From Chloroflexota bacterium (GTDB lineage Bacteria; Chloroflexota; Anaerolineae; Anaerolineales; UBA11579), in assembly GCA_013112575.1 (NCBI GenBank), contig JABFGG010000014.1, forward strand, positions 48,081 through 112,080: a stretch of 64,000 nucleotides of DNA, given 5' to 3'. This document shows positions 18,809-26,803 of this stretch, in pieces. Positions within the stretch are counted from its first letter, which is position 1; every line of letters begins with the position of its first letter. Made by a program: the position numbers and the translations under genes. The notes beneath the pieces are model-generated. The model saw only the letters and a list, made by a program, of their open reading frames with translations. It made no database searches and had not been told where the DNA came from.

Positions 18809-19240
18809 TTAGAAGGGGATCTCATCTTCTTCCATTGGCTCTTGCATACCACCGCCTCCACCCCCACCACCTTCATACTGGTCTTCTTCACCACGCGTGG
18901 AGAGGAACACCACCCGGTCAGCTGTGACTTCGTAGGAAGCAGCCGGGGTGCCATCCTGGCGGGTCCACACACGCGGGCCGCCGGACTCTTTATCGGGGGT
19001 CATACGGCCCTCGACCAGCACGCGGCTGCCAGTTTTGAGGTACTGGTTGCAGGTTTCGGCCTGACGGCCCCATGCAGAAATGCGGAACCATACGGTTTCC
19101 TTGACCTTTTCGCCATTGGAATTGGTGTACTGGCGGTTGGTGGCCACCGAAAAATTGGTGACGGCCTGGCCGCCGGGGGTGTAACGCATCTCAGGGTCAC
19201 GCCCCAAATTGCCAACTACGACTAACTTTTGGTAAGACAT
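18809..19240 (-). CDS. ssb: Single-stranded DNA-binding protein
   Basis: This is the OB-fold protein that coats single-stranded DNA in replication and repair. The N-terminal 110 residues are the OB fold (MSYQKLVVVGNLGRDPEMRYTP, then TNFSVATNRQY and WFRISAWGRQAE). A Gly-rich linker (eight Gly in a row) and the acidic tip EEDEIPF follow, which in other bacteria recruits partner enzymes. The ORF track begins 43 codons upstream, but AAAGGAG seven bases before the ATG at 19240 and the conserved N-terminus fix the start. It is probably the first gene of the unit running to recN. Confidence 0.95.
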   Translation of the reverse strand: MSYQKLVVVGNLGRDPEMRYTPGGQAVTNFSVATNRQYTNSNGEKVKETVWFRISAWGRQAETCNQYLKTGSRVLVEGRMTPDKESGGPRVWTRQDGTPAASYEVTADRVVFLSTRGEEDQYEGGGGGGGGMQEPMEEDEIPF

Positions 19241-19536
19241 GCCATTCTCCTTTTGCTGTACAGCGTTTAAATGTGAAACGTCGCCCTCAAACGGCTCGTC
19301 AGCCGCCTGGGACGCGGGTAGCTGCCACGGTAGATGGGCAACGACCTCTGAAACTAGGTTTTTGAACATGGGGGGTCCTTTCCGATGAGTGGGTGTTGGG
19401 GTTTCTCAGACGAATGCCGCCTGAGGCAAGGTTGGGTTCACTCACCAAGCTATTATGGAACAATTGTACACTAAATTGGTGCGAATTGGAAGGGTGGCAA
19501 ACTCGACTATAAGAGATGATTAAGGTAGATGTTTGC

Positions 19537-19547
19537 GGGGGGGGGGG
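19537..19547. repeat. Homopolymer run of 11 G
   Basis: Eleven consecutive G bases lie in non-coding sequence and run directly into the palindrome GTACTAGTAC. Runs of this length mutate easily and are also prone to sequencing or assembly error. Confidence 0.85.
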
Positions 19548-19554
19548 TACTAGT

Positions 19555-19569
19555 ACTTGTCTGACAAGT
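19555..19569. promoter_or_regulatory. GntR/FadR-type operator-like palindrome, copy 1
   Basis: ACTTGTC-T-GACAAGT is a perfect 7-bp inverted repeat. Its core CTTGTCTGACAAG is identical to the site at 46212 upstream of fhs. The pattern TnGTnnnACnA is typical of operators of the FadR subfamily of GntR regulators. No such regulator is encoded in the window. Confidence 0.5.
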
Positions 19570-19588
19570 GTGATTAGCTTGATTTGTA

Positions 19589-20488
19589 TTATGGAAACCA
19601 CAGGTCGTTAGGCGTTTGGATGCAATAGCCTTCATCCTGTTGTGTTTCACCATAAAATGCTTCTGCATCTATTGAGGTGACCTCATCAAGTGGTCTGTAT
19701 CTAAATCCGCCAGACTGCCAATAAAATTCCCTAACAATATCTTCAAATGTGAATTGCAATTCTGGATTCCATATCGCCAAAAACATATAAGATACTTCAT
19801 CCAAGCAACCTGTAGCCATTTCCCCCTCAAGACTAGTTCCATAGTTATGTTGTGTTGCAATCCCTCTTTCCAAATAGACATTGGCGATATCAATATTTGT
19901 CACTGTTCTAGGTGGGCCTTCAGCGTAAATTGTTAGCCACACTTCTTCCGGCATTCCTAAGAAATTGTGAACTTGTGGGATCTCGGCATACAGGGAATCT
20001 CTTAGATCACTTACTGAAATCATTTCCACAATGCCGTTTTCAACAAAAAATCTGTGATTAGGGTACTGTCCCAACTCTTTCAATGACAGGAAAAAGACGT
20101 ATTTATTAAATAATAAAAGCTCCTCGCCCCTAAAATCCGTTACAAGACCTATGGGACCTAATATTTGCAAGGCTTCCTCCCAGGTGGTCTCCCCTGCCGT
20201 TATCCCCCAGAAACAAGGCAGCTCACAGCCCCCATTGGTTTTCATCAATTCCTGCACATAATCTATAGAATCATTTATAGCCAATGTCGGTATAGCCGTC
20301 GGTGTTTTTGAGGGCTGCAAAGTTGGGGCAGGAGTGACAGTTAACGACTGGGTGGCTTTGGATGGAATAGTAGTTGAGGCGCTAGTGGGGGTGGTTCGCG
20401 GTATCGAAGAACAAGCAACCAGCAAAAACAGAACACAAAAACCTATTGATTTTTGAAATTTGCTAATGGCGTCTATTTGTACTTTCAA
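19589..20488 (-). CDS. Lipoprotein of unrecognised family
   Basis: The N-terminus is a lipoprotein signal peptide (GFCVLFLLVAC-SS) followed by a Thr/Pro/Ser linker of about 40 residues. The mature domain begins with GGCELPCFWGITAGETTWEEAL, a Cys-x3-Cys segment with Gly-Ile-Thr-Pro/Ala-Gly-Glu-Thr; from memory similar segments occur in many Chloroflexota lipoproteins of unknown function. The ORF-track start (TTG at 20500) was moved to the TTG at 20488, which has GGGAG five bases upstream and overlaps the previous stop as TTGA. It is coupled to the WD40-like lipoprotein upstream. Function unknown. Confidence 0.65.
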   Translation of the reverse strand: MKVQIDAISKFQKSIGFCVLFLLVACSSIPRTTPTSASTTIPSKATQSLTVTPAPTLQPSKTPTAIPTLAINDSIDYVQELMKTNGGCELPCFWGITAGETTWEEALQILGPIGLVTDFRGEELLLFNKYVFFLSLKELGQYPNHRFFVENGIVEMISVSDLRDSLYAEIPQVHNFLGMPEEVWLTIYAEGPPRTVTNIDIANVYLERGIATQHNYGTSLEGEMATGCLDEVSYMFLAIWNPELQFTFEDIVREFYWQSGGFRYRPLDEVTSIDAEAFYGETQQDEGYCIQTPNDLWFP

Positions 20489-21675
20489 GGCAGCTCCCAA
20501 ATCCTGAGCGGTTGGGTAAAACTTTGTACGCGATGTTTGATGATGGTTGCCAACTCTGTACCATCCGGAGAGAACTCTATGTCATAGGAAATATCATCAT
20601 TTATGTAGAAATCCATTTTTGCAAGCAACTCCCCTGATTCCAATGCAAATAAATACAGGAACCCATTGAAGCCATCTACTGCAGCGATGGTGTCCAACAA
20701 AGACACCTCTACATCGATAAACAGGATATCCTGATAGGCAGCCGTCCAATCAAGCTCAACAGCATTTAGAACATCCCATACATGTAAATCGTTGCCCACA
20801 ACAGATACCAAATACCTATCATCCTCTGAAATATCTACACTTCTCGCACCATATTCTGATTCACCATACAAGTATTGAGTCTGTTGACAATTCGGTGAGT
20901 CAACGCTTGGTAAACTCAGAAACAAAATTGCACCATCATTATCCTGAACAATCGAGAAAGAAGTTACCAGAATTGGCTCGGTTTCCAGAAAAACATAATC
21001 ACTAATCGTTCCACCAAGAAGGCTCAAACTACAGCCTTCGTTTTCAAACATATGGGAGAGGCTAGCATTACTTGCTTCACCTACAGTTGACCAGGCAAAC
21101 CAATGGTCATTGGGAGAGAATTCCAAGGCCGTAATTACCTCACCCAGTTCACTATCCCTTATCAGTGTTTGTTGCTTAAGGTCCCAAACATAAATGGTCT
21201 CCCAGTAGCCCCCACCTGCCAGATAGCGATTATCGTGTGAGAAAGTTAGTTCCGTAAATAAAGGAATAGGTCCGCGGAACTGATCTGGTTCCGGGATAGC
21301 TAAAGTGAACAACTCCGTACCGTCGTTTGGATCAATTATGCGGACATCATTCGATTCGTAATTGGACACTGCGATCATTTGTCCATCAGGAGAGTAAGCG
21401 ATACTGTCGCCAAAGATGGGCAACTCACGCGCCAAGTTTAAGGGATTAGACTGTGAAACTACAGTTGCCGTCGGCAAAACAGGGGACACTTGACTCTCTG
21501 TGGGGGTAGGTTGATTCTCAAGATCAGGCAGCGAGGAACTTATCGGTGATGAAGTTGATTGACCCATTTCTGCTCGAACATTTGTAGGGGTGGCTTCCTG
21601 CGATGAAGAACAAGCAACCATCAATAACAGAACCGAAAATCCAATTACACGTTGAACAACCTTCTTGTGCATCAT
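20485..21675 (-). CDS. WD40-like beta-propeller lipoprotein
   Basis: A lipobox (LLLMVAC-SSS) and a Thr/Ser/Pro linker (about residues 25-75) precede a beta-propeller with degenerate WD40 repeats. Examples are IAYSPDGQMIAVSNYESNDV, LTFSHDNRYLAGGGYWETIYVWDL, LEFSPNDHWFAWS and IEFSPDGTELATI. About six or seven blades are visible. The propeller probably faces the outside of the cell and mediates protein contacts. It shares its transcript with the coupled lipoprotein downstream. A similar, longer propeller lipoprotein lies at 41151-43118. Confidence 0.8.
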   Translation of the reverse strand: MMHKKVVQRVIGFSVLLLMVACSSSQEATPTNVRAEMGQSTSSPISSSLPDLENQPTPTESQVSPVLPTATVVSQSNPLNLARELPIFGDSIAYSPDGQMIAVSNYESNDVRIIDPNDGTELFTLAIPEPDQFRGPIPLFTELTFSHDNRYLAGGGYWETIYVWDLKQQTLIRDSELGEVITALEFSPNDHWFAWSTVGEASNASLSHMFENEGCSLSLLGGTISDYVFLETEPILVTSFSIVQDNDGAILFLSLPSVDSPNCQQTQYLYGESEYGARSVDISEDDRYLVSVVGNDLHVWDVLNAVELDWTAAYQDILFIDVEVSLLDTIAAVDGFNGFLYLFALESGELLAKMDFYINDDISYDIEFSPDGTELATIIKHRVQSFTQPLRIWELP

Positions 21676-21729
21676 ATGGCCACCTCAATAAAATAATTCT
21701 AACCCGAAATTGCACTTAGATATGTGCCC

Positions 21730-21757
21730 TTGACAAATCGAGGACTATCTATATAAT
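21730..21757 (+). promoter_or_regulatory. Promoter of the ArsR-family regulator gene
   Basis: TTGACA and TATAAT match the housekeeping consensus exactly, with a 16-base spacer. The last base of the -10 is also the first base of an 18-bp palindrome, so a bound repressor would cover the transcription start. Confidence 0.85.
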
Positions 21758-21774
21758 ATCGTAAAATTACGATA
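21757..21774. promoter_or_regulatory. ArsR-type operator 1
   Basis: TATCGTAA-AA-TTACGATA is a perfect 8-bp inverted repeat lying right after the -10 box and ten bases before the regulator's ATG. A closely related palindrome lies ahead of the next gene at 22155, so both are probably bound by the protein encoded between them. Confidence 0.8.
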
Positions 21775-21784
21775 AAGGTATTCA

Positions 21785-22129
21785 ATGGCAATCGCCACAA
21801 AAGAACATAAACCAAAATTCATCACCCCTGAACCCTGCTGCAATCTGGAGATTGATGGTCTGGAGCAGGAACGGCTGGTAACGATGTTCAAGGCCCTTGG
21901 CAACCCCACCCGCTTTGAGATCATGAAGTACCTGGTCACCCACCCTGGCTGTATCACTGGCGACATCGTGGAATACCTGCCGATCGCACAGGCTACTGTA
22001 TCCCAGCATTTAAAAGTCTTGCGCGACGCCGGACTGATCGAAGGCATCATCGATGGCCCCGCCACCAACTATTGCCTGCATAATGAAAATATCACCTGGT
22101 TCCGCAAAAAGGTCGGCCATATTTTCTGA
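21785..22129 (+). CDS. ArsR/SmtB-family transcriptional regulator
   Basis: The 114-residue product is a winged-helix dimeric repressor of the ArsR family. The DNA-binding part reads ALGNPTRFEIMKYLVTHPGC, then ATVSQHLKVLRDAGLIEG with the recognition helix. An N-terminal Cys pair (EPCCNLE) and a Cys in the HPGC turn could sense a metal, arsenite or a reactive sulfur species, but the ligand cannot be read from the sequence. Its promoter carries a palindrome over the start point, and a second copy precedes the next gene, so autoregulation plus control of that gene is likely. Confidence 0.9.
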   Translation: MAIATKEHKPKFITPEPCCNLEIDGLEQERLVTMFKALGNPTRFEIMKYLVTHPGCITGDIVEYLPIAQATVSQHLKVLRDAGLIEGIIDGPATNYCLHNENITWFRKKVGHIF

Positions 22130-22154
22130 TCAGCAAGTTTTTTTAATCTAATCT

Positions 22155-22170
22155 ATCGTAATAATACGAT
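22155..22170. promoter_or_regulatory. ArsR-type operator 2
   Basis: ATCGTA-ATAA-TACGAT is a 6-bp inverted repeat sharing the TATCGTA half-site with the operator at 21757. It lies 17 bases before the start of the frameshifted gene at 22188, which marks that gene as the regulator's target. Confidence 0.75.
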
Positions 22171-22187
22171 TTAGAAGGAGCACTATA

Positions 22188-22384
22188 ATGAACAATTACT
22201 ACACCCTCCATGAATTGGCCCGAATAAATGTAGCGTCCCTCCAAAAAGAAGGCCAGGCCGCACAACTTTTTAACCGCGCCAGGGGCAGGAGGCACTCTAC
22301 CCCTGGTCTGTCGAGGCTTCGAATCAGTGGTTTGCTTATATCAATGGAAAATGCGTTAAAAACGCGTCCTGCAGCACAAAGTAA
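22188..22384 (+). pseudogene. Small ArsR-controlled gene with a one-base frameshift
   Basis: AAGGAG and an ATG start MNNYYTLHELARINVASLQ, which reads like a real N-terminus. After AQLFNRARG the annotated frame turns into Ser/Arg-rich sequence with no protein character. A neighbouring frame continues with QEALYPWSVEASNQWFAYIN and ends at a TAA at 22382 after two Cys (VKNASCSTK). Adding one G to the run AGGGGC joins both parts into a tidy protein of about 66 residues. The gene is therefore either a young pseudogene or carries a homopolymer sequencing error. I do not recognise the family. The upstream operator suggests a role in the response sensed by the ArsR protein. Confidence 0.6.
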
Positions 22385-22477
22385 TTCAGTTCGAATATCT
22401 AGTTCCCAATCCCCTGAATGTTGCTAATCTGATTGCCCCCCTTTTCGATCCATCCACTTGATTGGGTGTGAAACGAA

Positions 22478-23188
22478 TCAGAATAGAAGCCGAATACCAG
22501 ATATGACCAACATCAGAAGAACTAGCTGCTTAAACCTTTGTTTGTTGATCCATCTTTCAAGGAACAGCCCGGAAGCTATTGCCAGCAACATGCCGCCAAT
22601 AGCCCAGGGAACGGCACGCCAAAAGTCACCTCTCAAATTCCCCTGGCCGGCATGAAAGACCAAAATTGCGCTATTAGTGACCAGAAAAAAGCCTTGCAGA
22701 TTACTGCGAAACTCCTCCGGCGTCCAGTGACGAAAGCCACCATAGATCGCAACAATGGGGCCGCTGGAATTGAACGCGCCGCCCAGAATCCCCGCAAAAA
22801 AACCAAAGCCGTATCCCCAGAAACGATGCATTAGCTCAGGCAATTTGGGAGCAAAAAACGCATACGCCGCATAGCCCAGGACCAAGATGCTCAAGATCGT
22901 CCTAATGATGCGCTCGTCCACCACTTCGAGTAAATAGACTCCCAGGGGGACGCCAAGAACCGCCGGGACCAAAAGTGTGAGTATGGCACGTAAATTAAAA
23001 TGCTGGCGATAGTAATAGAGAACGAAGATCGAGGTGAGCAGGCCGACCAGGGTTGAAAGCGGTGTCGCCGTCTTTGCCCCCAACCACAAAACCATAAAAG
23101 GCATCGAGATCAGTGGCGCCCCGAACCCTGCCAGCGTTTGGGCCAGCGTTGCGAAAAAATTGACCACAGCCAAACCAGGGCCGGGCAT
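22478..23188 (-). CDS. TauE/SafE-family (TSUP) membrane permease
   Basis: The product has 236 residues and about seven or eight hydrophobic helices. It shows the family pattern of two related halves, each with a Gly-rich first helix (TLAQTLAGFGAPLISMP and FFAGILGGAFNSSGPIVAIY). TSUP proteins export or import small anions such as sulfite, sulfoacetate or organic acids; the substrate here is unknown. AAGGA lies six bases before the ATG. It follows the BMP-type ABC transporter genes on the same strand at 31 bases, so it may belong to their transcript. It converges on the ArsR unit rather than being part of it. Confidence 0.85.
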   Translation of the reverse strand: MPGPGLAVVNFFATLAQTLAGFGAPLISMPFMVLWLGAKTATPLSTLVGLLTSIFVLYYYRQHFNLRAILTLLVPAVLGVPLGVYLLEVVDERIIRTILSILVLGYAAYAFFAPKLPELMHRFWGYGFGFFAGILGGAFNSSGPIVAIYGGFRHWTPEEFRSNLQGFFLVTNSAILVFHAGQGNLRGDFWRAVPWAIGGMLLAIASGLFLERWINKQRFKQLVLLMLVISGIRLLF

Positions 23189-23219
23189 ATGCTTCCTTTT
23201 GTCCGGAGGGGTGTTCTAG

Positions 23220-24155
23220 CTAGACCGAACGTTTTTCGCGGTCATAGTTCTGCCCCAGGAAAGTGGGCACGCGCACCCAGCGGGAGCCAAAGACCATGAT
23301 CAACAAGGTAGCGATGTAAGGCATGGTTAGGAGGAACTGGTGGGGGATGCCACCCCCAAAGACCTGGGCGCGCAGAGCGAATACATCAACGGCTGCAAAG
23401 AATAAGGCCCCAATGAAGATAGTGTGCGGTCGCCAGCCACCAAAGAAGGTCAGGGCGATGGCAAGCCAGCCACGTCCCTGGGTAATACCTTCCGTGAAAG
23501 TGCCTGTATAAACCAGGGGCAGAAATACTCCGGCCATGCTGATGAGCATGGCTCCGCCAATGGCTGCAAAGTAGCGACCACGTTTCACATTGATGCCCAG
23601 ACTGTCGGCTGCCTTGGGGTTTTCGCCAATGGAGCGCAATTCCAGGCCGTAGCTGGTGCGATACAAGAAATAATACAGCGCCCCTGAAAGCAACAGGGAG
23701 AGATAAACAAAGATATTCTGGTTAAAGAGGATATCTCCGACAACAGGTATCTGGCTCAAGAGGGGAATGGGCAACTTATCCAGGGTGGGGACAAGCGGCG
23801 GAGTCAGTGTCACCCCAATGGCGAGCTTAAAGATAAGCGTTGACAGTGCCAATCCCACAAAGAAGAGGGCCAAACCAGTAACGAACTGGTTCATGTTTAA
23901 CGTGGTGGTAAAAAAGGCGAAAGCCAATCCGAACAGGCCGCCCGCCACAATTGCCGTGAGCACACCAACAAAAAGGTTATCTGTCCAGTACGCGCCTAGA
24001 AAGCCAATGGAAGCGCCTGTGAGCATGATGCCTTCCTGGGCCACGATAAACAACCCCGTCTGCCCGGCCAGCATGGTGCCCAGCCCCGCAAAGATATAGG
24101 GCACCATGGCGAGGAAGACCAGTCCGGCAAAGCCAATAATCAGTTCAAAGTCCAC
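23220..24155 (-). CDS. ABC transporter permease, BMP/nucleoside type (subunit 2)
   Basis: The 311-residue inner-membrane protein has eight to ten hydrophobic helices of the branched-chain-permease superfamily. Its closest pattern is the YufQ/NupQ type (GEVSIGENPKAADSLGINVKR-like segment: RSIGENPKAADSLGI, then GAMLISMAGVFLPLVYTGTF). It pairs with the 347-residue permease encoded immediately upstream (no gap between stop and start). With the double ATPase and the BMP lipoprotein it forms an uptake system, by analogy for nucleosides or similar compounds. Confidence 0.9.
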   Translation of the reverse strand: MDFELIIGFAGLVFLAMVPYIFAGLGTMLAGQTGLFIVAQEGIMLTGASIGFLGAYWTDNLFVGVLTAIVAGGLFGLAFAFFTTTLNMNQFVTGLALFFVGLALSTLIFKLAIGVTLTPPLVPTLDKLPIPLLSQIPVVGDILFNQNIFVYLSLLLSGALYYFLYRTSYGLELRSIGENPKAADSLGINVKRGRYFAAIGGAMLISMAGVFLPLVYTGTFTEGITQGRGWLAIALTFFGGWRPHTIFIGALFFAAVDVFALRAQVFGGGIPHQFLLTMPYIATLLIMVFGSRWVRVPTFLGQNYDREKRSV

Positions 24156-25199
24156 TTACTTCCTCCTGACAAAGTCAGACAGCAATACGAAGATGAGGAT
24201 GAGAGCCTCAACGATGAATACCAATTCCACAGGGATGAACATGGTACGCTGGAGAGCACTGGCTCCCACTTCCAGCACGGCAATAAAGAAGGCTACAAAA
24301 GGTATGGCAGCATGATTGCCCCTGGAGAGTAATCCAATGATGATGCCCAGCGGCAGAAAGTTGGATTGCATGCCTTCAATCAGGCGGTGATGGTTGCCTG
24401 TTACTTCAATAGCTCCAGCCAGCCCGCCCATAGCGCCCCCCAACACCAATGCCAACACGAATAACACGCGGGTATTTATGCCATATACCTTGGCTGCCTT
24501 TGCATTGGACCCAGTGGCTACCAACTCGTAGCCCGCTGAAGTGTAGTCCGTATAAAAATAGACCAGCGCAGCAACAATGAGGACAATGATGATGCCGCTG
24601 TGCAAGGGAGGGCTGGAAACCAGCAGCGGCAGCTCAGCGTTTTCTCCAATCGCAATGGTGGTAGGGTGTCCGGCCAGGGGGTCCCGCCATATCTCTGTGG
24701 CAACGTAGTCGATGACCTGGAAGGAAATGAAATTCATCAGTACGGTGGAGAGGATCTCATTAATTCCAAAACGGTAGAGTAACCAGGCCGGTACCAAGGC
24801 CCAAAAGCCACCGCAGATAATGCCCGCAAGTAAGCATAAAGGAATCAGGATGATGGAAGGCAGATCAGCAAACAGGATACCCACTGCGACCGCGCCCGTA
24901 GCGCCTAGCAGCAACTGGCCTTCACTGCCGATATTAAATTTGTTCGCCTTGCTGGGAATGGTGAAGGCTAGAGCTGTGAGAACCAATGGAACGAACTTCA
25001 GCAGGGTTTGAATAAAGCCGTTCCTGGAACTCAGCGAAGTGAACAAGATGGTCTGATAAGCCCGGAGCACATCAAATCCGGCGAGCCACAGAAATATGCC
25101 GGTGGCTAGAAAGGCTGCCAGGACAGCCAGGATGTAAGGGAGAGCCTGGCTAAGCAGGGAGTTTTTTGGTTTGGAAGATGTCAAGGCTGTTTCACTCAC
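24156..25199 (-). CDS. ABC transporter permease, BMP/nucleoside type (subunit 1)
   Basis: The 347-residue permease resembles the YufP/NupP type, with a cytoplasmic N-terminus, about eight to ten hydrophobic helices and the coupling-type segment TGSNAKAAKVYGINTRVLF. KFNIGSEGQLLLGATGAVAV is a typical family segment. The ATG overlaps the end of the ATPase gene by eight bases, and its stop abuts the second permease, so the three are tightly coupled. Together the two permeases form the membrane channel of the importer. Confidence 0.9.
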   Translation of the reverse strand: MSETALTSSKPKNSLLSQALPYILAVLAAFLATGIFLWLAGFDVLRAYQTILFTSLSSRNGFIQTLLKFVPLVLTALAFTIPSKANKFNIGSEGQLLLGATGAVAVGILFADLPSIILIPLCLLAGIICGGFWALVPAWLLYRFGINEILSTVLMNFISFQVIDYVATEIWRDPLAGHPTTIAIGENAELPLLVSSPPLHSGIIIVLIVAALVYFYTDYTSAGYELVATGSNAKAAKVYGINTRVLFVLALVLGGAMGGLAGAIEVTGNHHRLIEGMQSNFLPLGIIIGLLSRGNHAAIPFVAFFIAVLEVGASALQRTMFIPVELVFIVEALILIFVLLSDFVRRK

Positions 25200-26736
25200 T
25201 CTGTCTCACTCCACTCATCATTCTGCCAACGGCATACTTGTCGTAGCTGCCGCGCTGCAACTCACCCATCTGTTCTCCATTGCACAGCACCATGATGCGA
25301 TTACTGAGCAGGAAAAGTTCATCAAGATTCTCGGAGATCAACAAGGTTGCCATGCCCTCTTGTTTGCGTTCGAGAATCTTCTTGTACACAAATTCCATCG
25401 AGGGAATATCCAGCCCGCGGGTGGGATTGTGAATCAGCAGCAAGTCAACCGGCAAGGAAAAGGCTCGGGCCAGCATGACTCGCTGGATATTCCCGCCGGA
25501 AAGATTGCCTGCGGTATCCTGAGCACCGGGGGTTTTTATGTTGAACTCTTCGATAAGCTGATTGGAACGGTCAAGGATGGTGTGCCTTTGTAGCAAACGC
25601 CCGTCGCTGTAGGGGGCCTGACGATGCAAACCGAGGATCAGGTTCTGGGCAACGTTGGCCGTAGGCAAGAAGCCATCCTGCCAGCGATCCTCTGGGACGT
25701 AGGCAACGCTGTTTTTCAGAATTTCATGAGTTTCAAGCGTGGAAACATCAGTGCCCTGCATAAGCACGCTGCCATGCACCGGTCGGAGGCCCAAGATGCC
25801 TTCGATCAATTCCAATTGCCCATTGCCAGATACGCCAGCGACCCCCAGAATCTCTCCTGCGTGGAGCGTGAGGGAACAGGACTTGACCCCAACCAATTCC
25901 CCTTCACCTACCGTCAGGTCAGCGACTTCCAAAATCGTGTCCTGACCGACATCGCCAATCGTTTTTTCTAACTGTTCACTGGAAAAAATGATGCTGGACT
26001 CAACGTCCAGGTCGGAACCGACCATGGCGGTGACAAACGCCTCTTCGGAAGCGTCCTCGCGCTCCATGGTCAACACGTTCTTGCCATGGCGTAAGACGGT
26101 AATGCGATCACACACTTCCAATACTTCACGGAGTTTGTGCGTGATGAAAATGACGCTCAGACCATCATCAACCATCACCCGCAGTGATTCGAACAGGGCA
26201 TCCACTTCCTGGGGAGTAAGGTTCGTTGTGGGTTCGTCCAGGACAAGCACTTGTACGCCACGGTAAAGCGCCTTTAGTATCTCTACTCGTTGGCGAACAC
26301 CCATAGGTAGATCACTGAGGATGGCATCAGGGTCTACAGGCAGGCCAAAACGTTCACCTAGTTCGTTGATCTTCTCTTTCGCAGTATCGAGATTTAGTCT
26401 GGGCCAGTTTTGCAGGTCTGTGCCCAGCACGATATTCTCGGTGACCGTAAAGCGGTTGATCTGCAAAAAGCGCTGGTGCACCATACCAATTCCACTGTTG
26501 ATGGCATCCTTTGGCGAGTGCACGGAGATTGGTTCTCCTCCAAGCCTGACCTGCCCGGCATCACTTTGATACAGACCATAGAGAACATTCATTAGTGTTG
26601 TTTTGCCAGCGCCATTGCCACCCAGCAAGCCATGAACTTCGCCTTTTTGAATGCTCAGGTTGACGTCATCCAGCGCGATGACCGACCCAAAACGCTTGCT
26701 GACATTCTGCATTTCCAGAACAATATCTTTTGGCAT
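25192..26736 (-). CDS. ABC transporter ATPase with two nucleotide-binding domains
   Basis: Two ABC domains lie in one chain. The first has Walker A GLLGGNGAGKTTLMN and Walker B VLVDEP-type (QVLVLDEPTTNLTPQEVDAL). The second lacks a canonical Walker A (GVAGVSGNGQLELIEG) but keeps the signature NLSGGNIQRVMLARAF. This degenerate second domain is normal for sugar and nucleoside importers of the RbsA/YufO type. The start was moved to the ATG at 26736 (MPKDIVLEMQNVSKRFG), which has AGGGA five bases upstream and fits the family. It powers the two permeases encoded downstream. Confidence 0.9.
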   Translation of the reverse strand: MPKDIVLEMQNVSKRFGSVIALDDVNLSIQKGEVHGLLGGNGAGKTTLMNVLYGLYQSDAGQVRLGGEPISVHSPKDAINSGIGMVHQRFLQINRFTVTENIVLGTDLQNWPRLNLDTAKEKINELGERFGLPVDPDAILSDLPMGVRQRVEILKALYRGVQVLVLDEPTTNLTPQEVDALFESLRVMVDDGLSVIFITHKLREVLEVCDRITVLRHGKNVLTMEREDASEEAFVTAMVGSDLDVESSIIFSSEQLEKTIGDVGQDTILEVADLTVGEGELVGVKSCSLTLHAGEILGVAGVSGNGQLELIEGILGLRPVHGSVLMQGTDVSTLETHEILKNSVAYVPEDRWQDGFLPTANVAQNLILGLHRQAPYSDGRLLQRHTILDRSNQLIEEFNIKTPGAQDTAGNLSGGNIQRVMLARAFSLPVDLLLIHNPTRGLDIPSMEFVYKKILERKQEGMATLLISENLDELFLLSNRIMVLCNGEQMGELQRGSYDKYAVGRMMSGVRQSE

Positions 26737-26803
26737 GTGCTTCCCTATTGAACCAGGCAGCCAGCTCTTCTTAATGGCTGCCTGGTTCAAATTGGTTTAA
26801 GTT

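Larger units (their letters stand above)
19241..19588. other. Gene-free gap upstream of ssb
   Basis: No supported gene lies in this 348-base gap. It holds an 11-base G run (19537-19547), the palindrome GTACTAGTAC (19547-19556), a GntR-like palindrome (19555-19569) and a degenerate LexA-like sequence GGAAC-AATT-GTACA (19457-19470). On the minus strand CATAAT at about 19457-19452 could be an ssb -10 box, without a clear -35. An in-frame extension of ssb into this gap is not supported. Confidence 0.6.
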
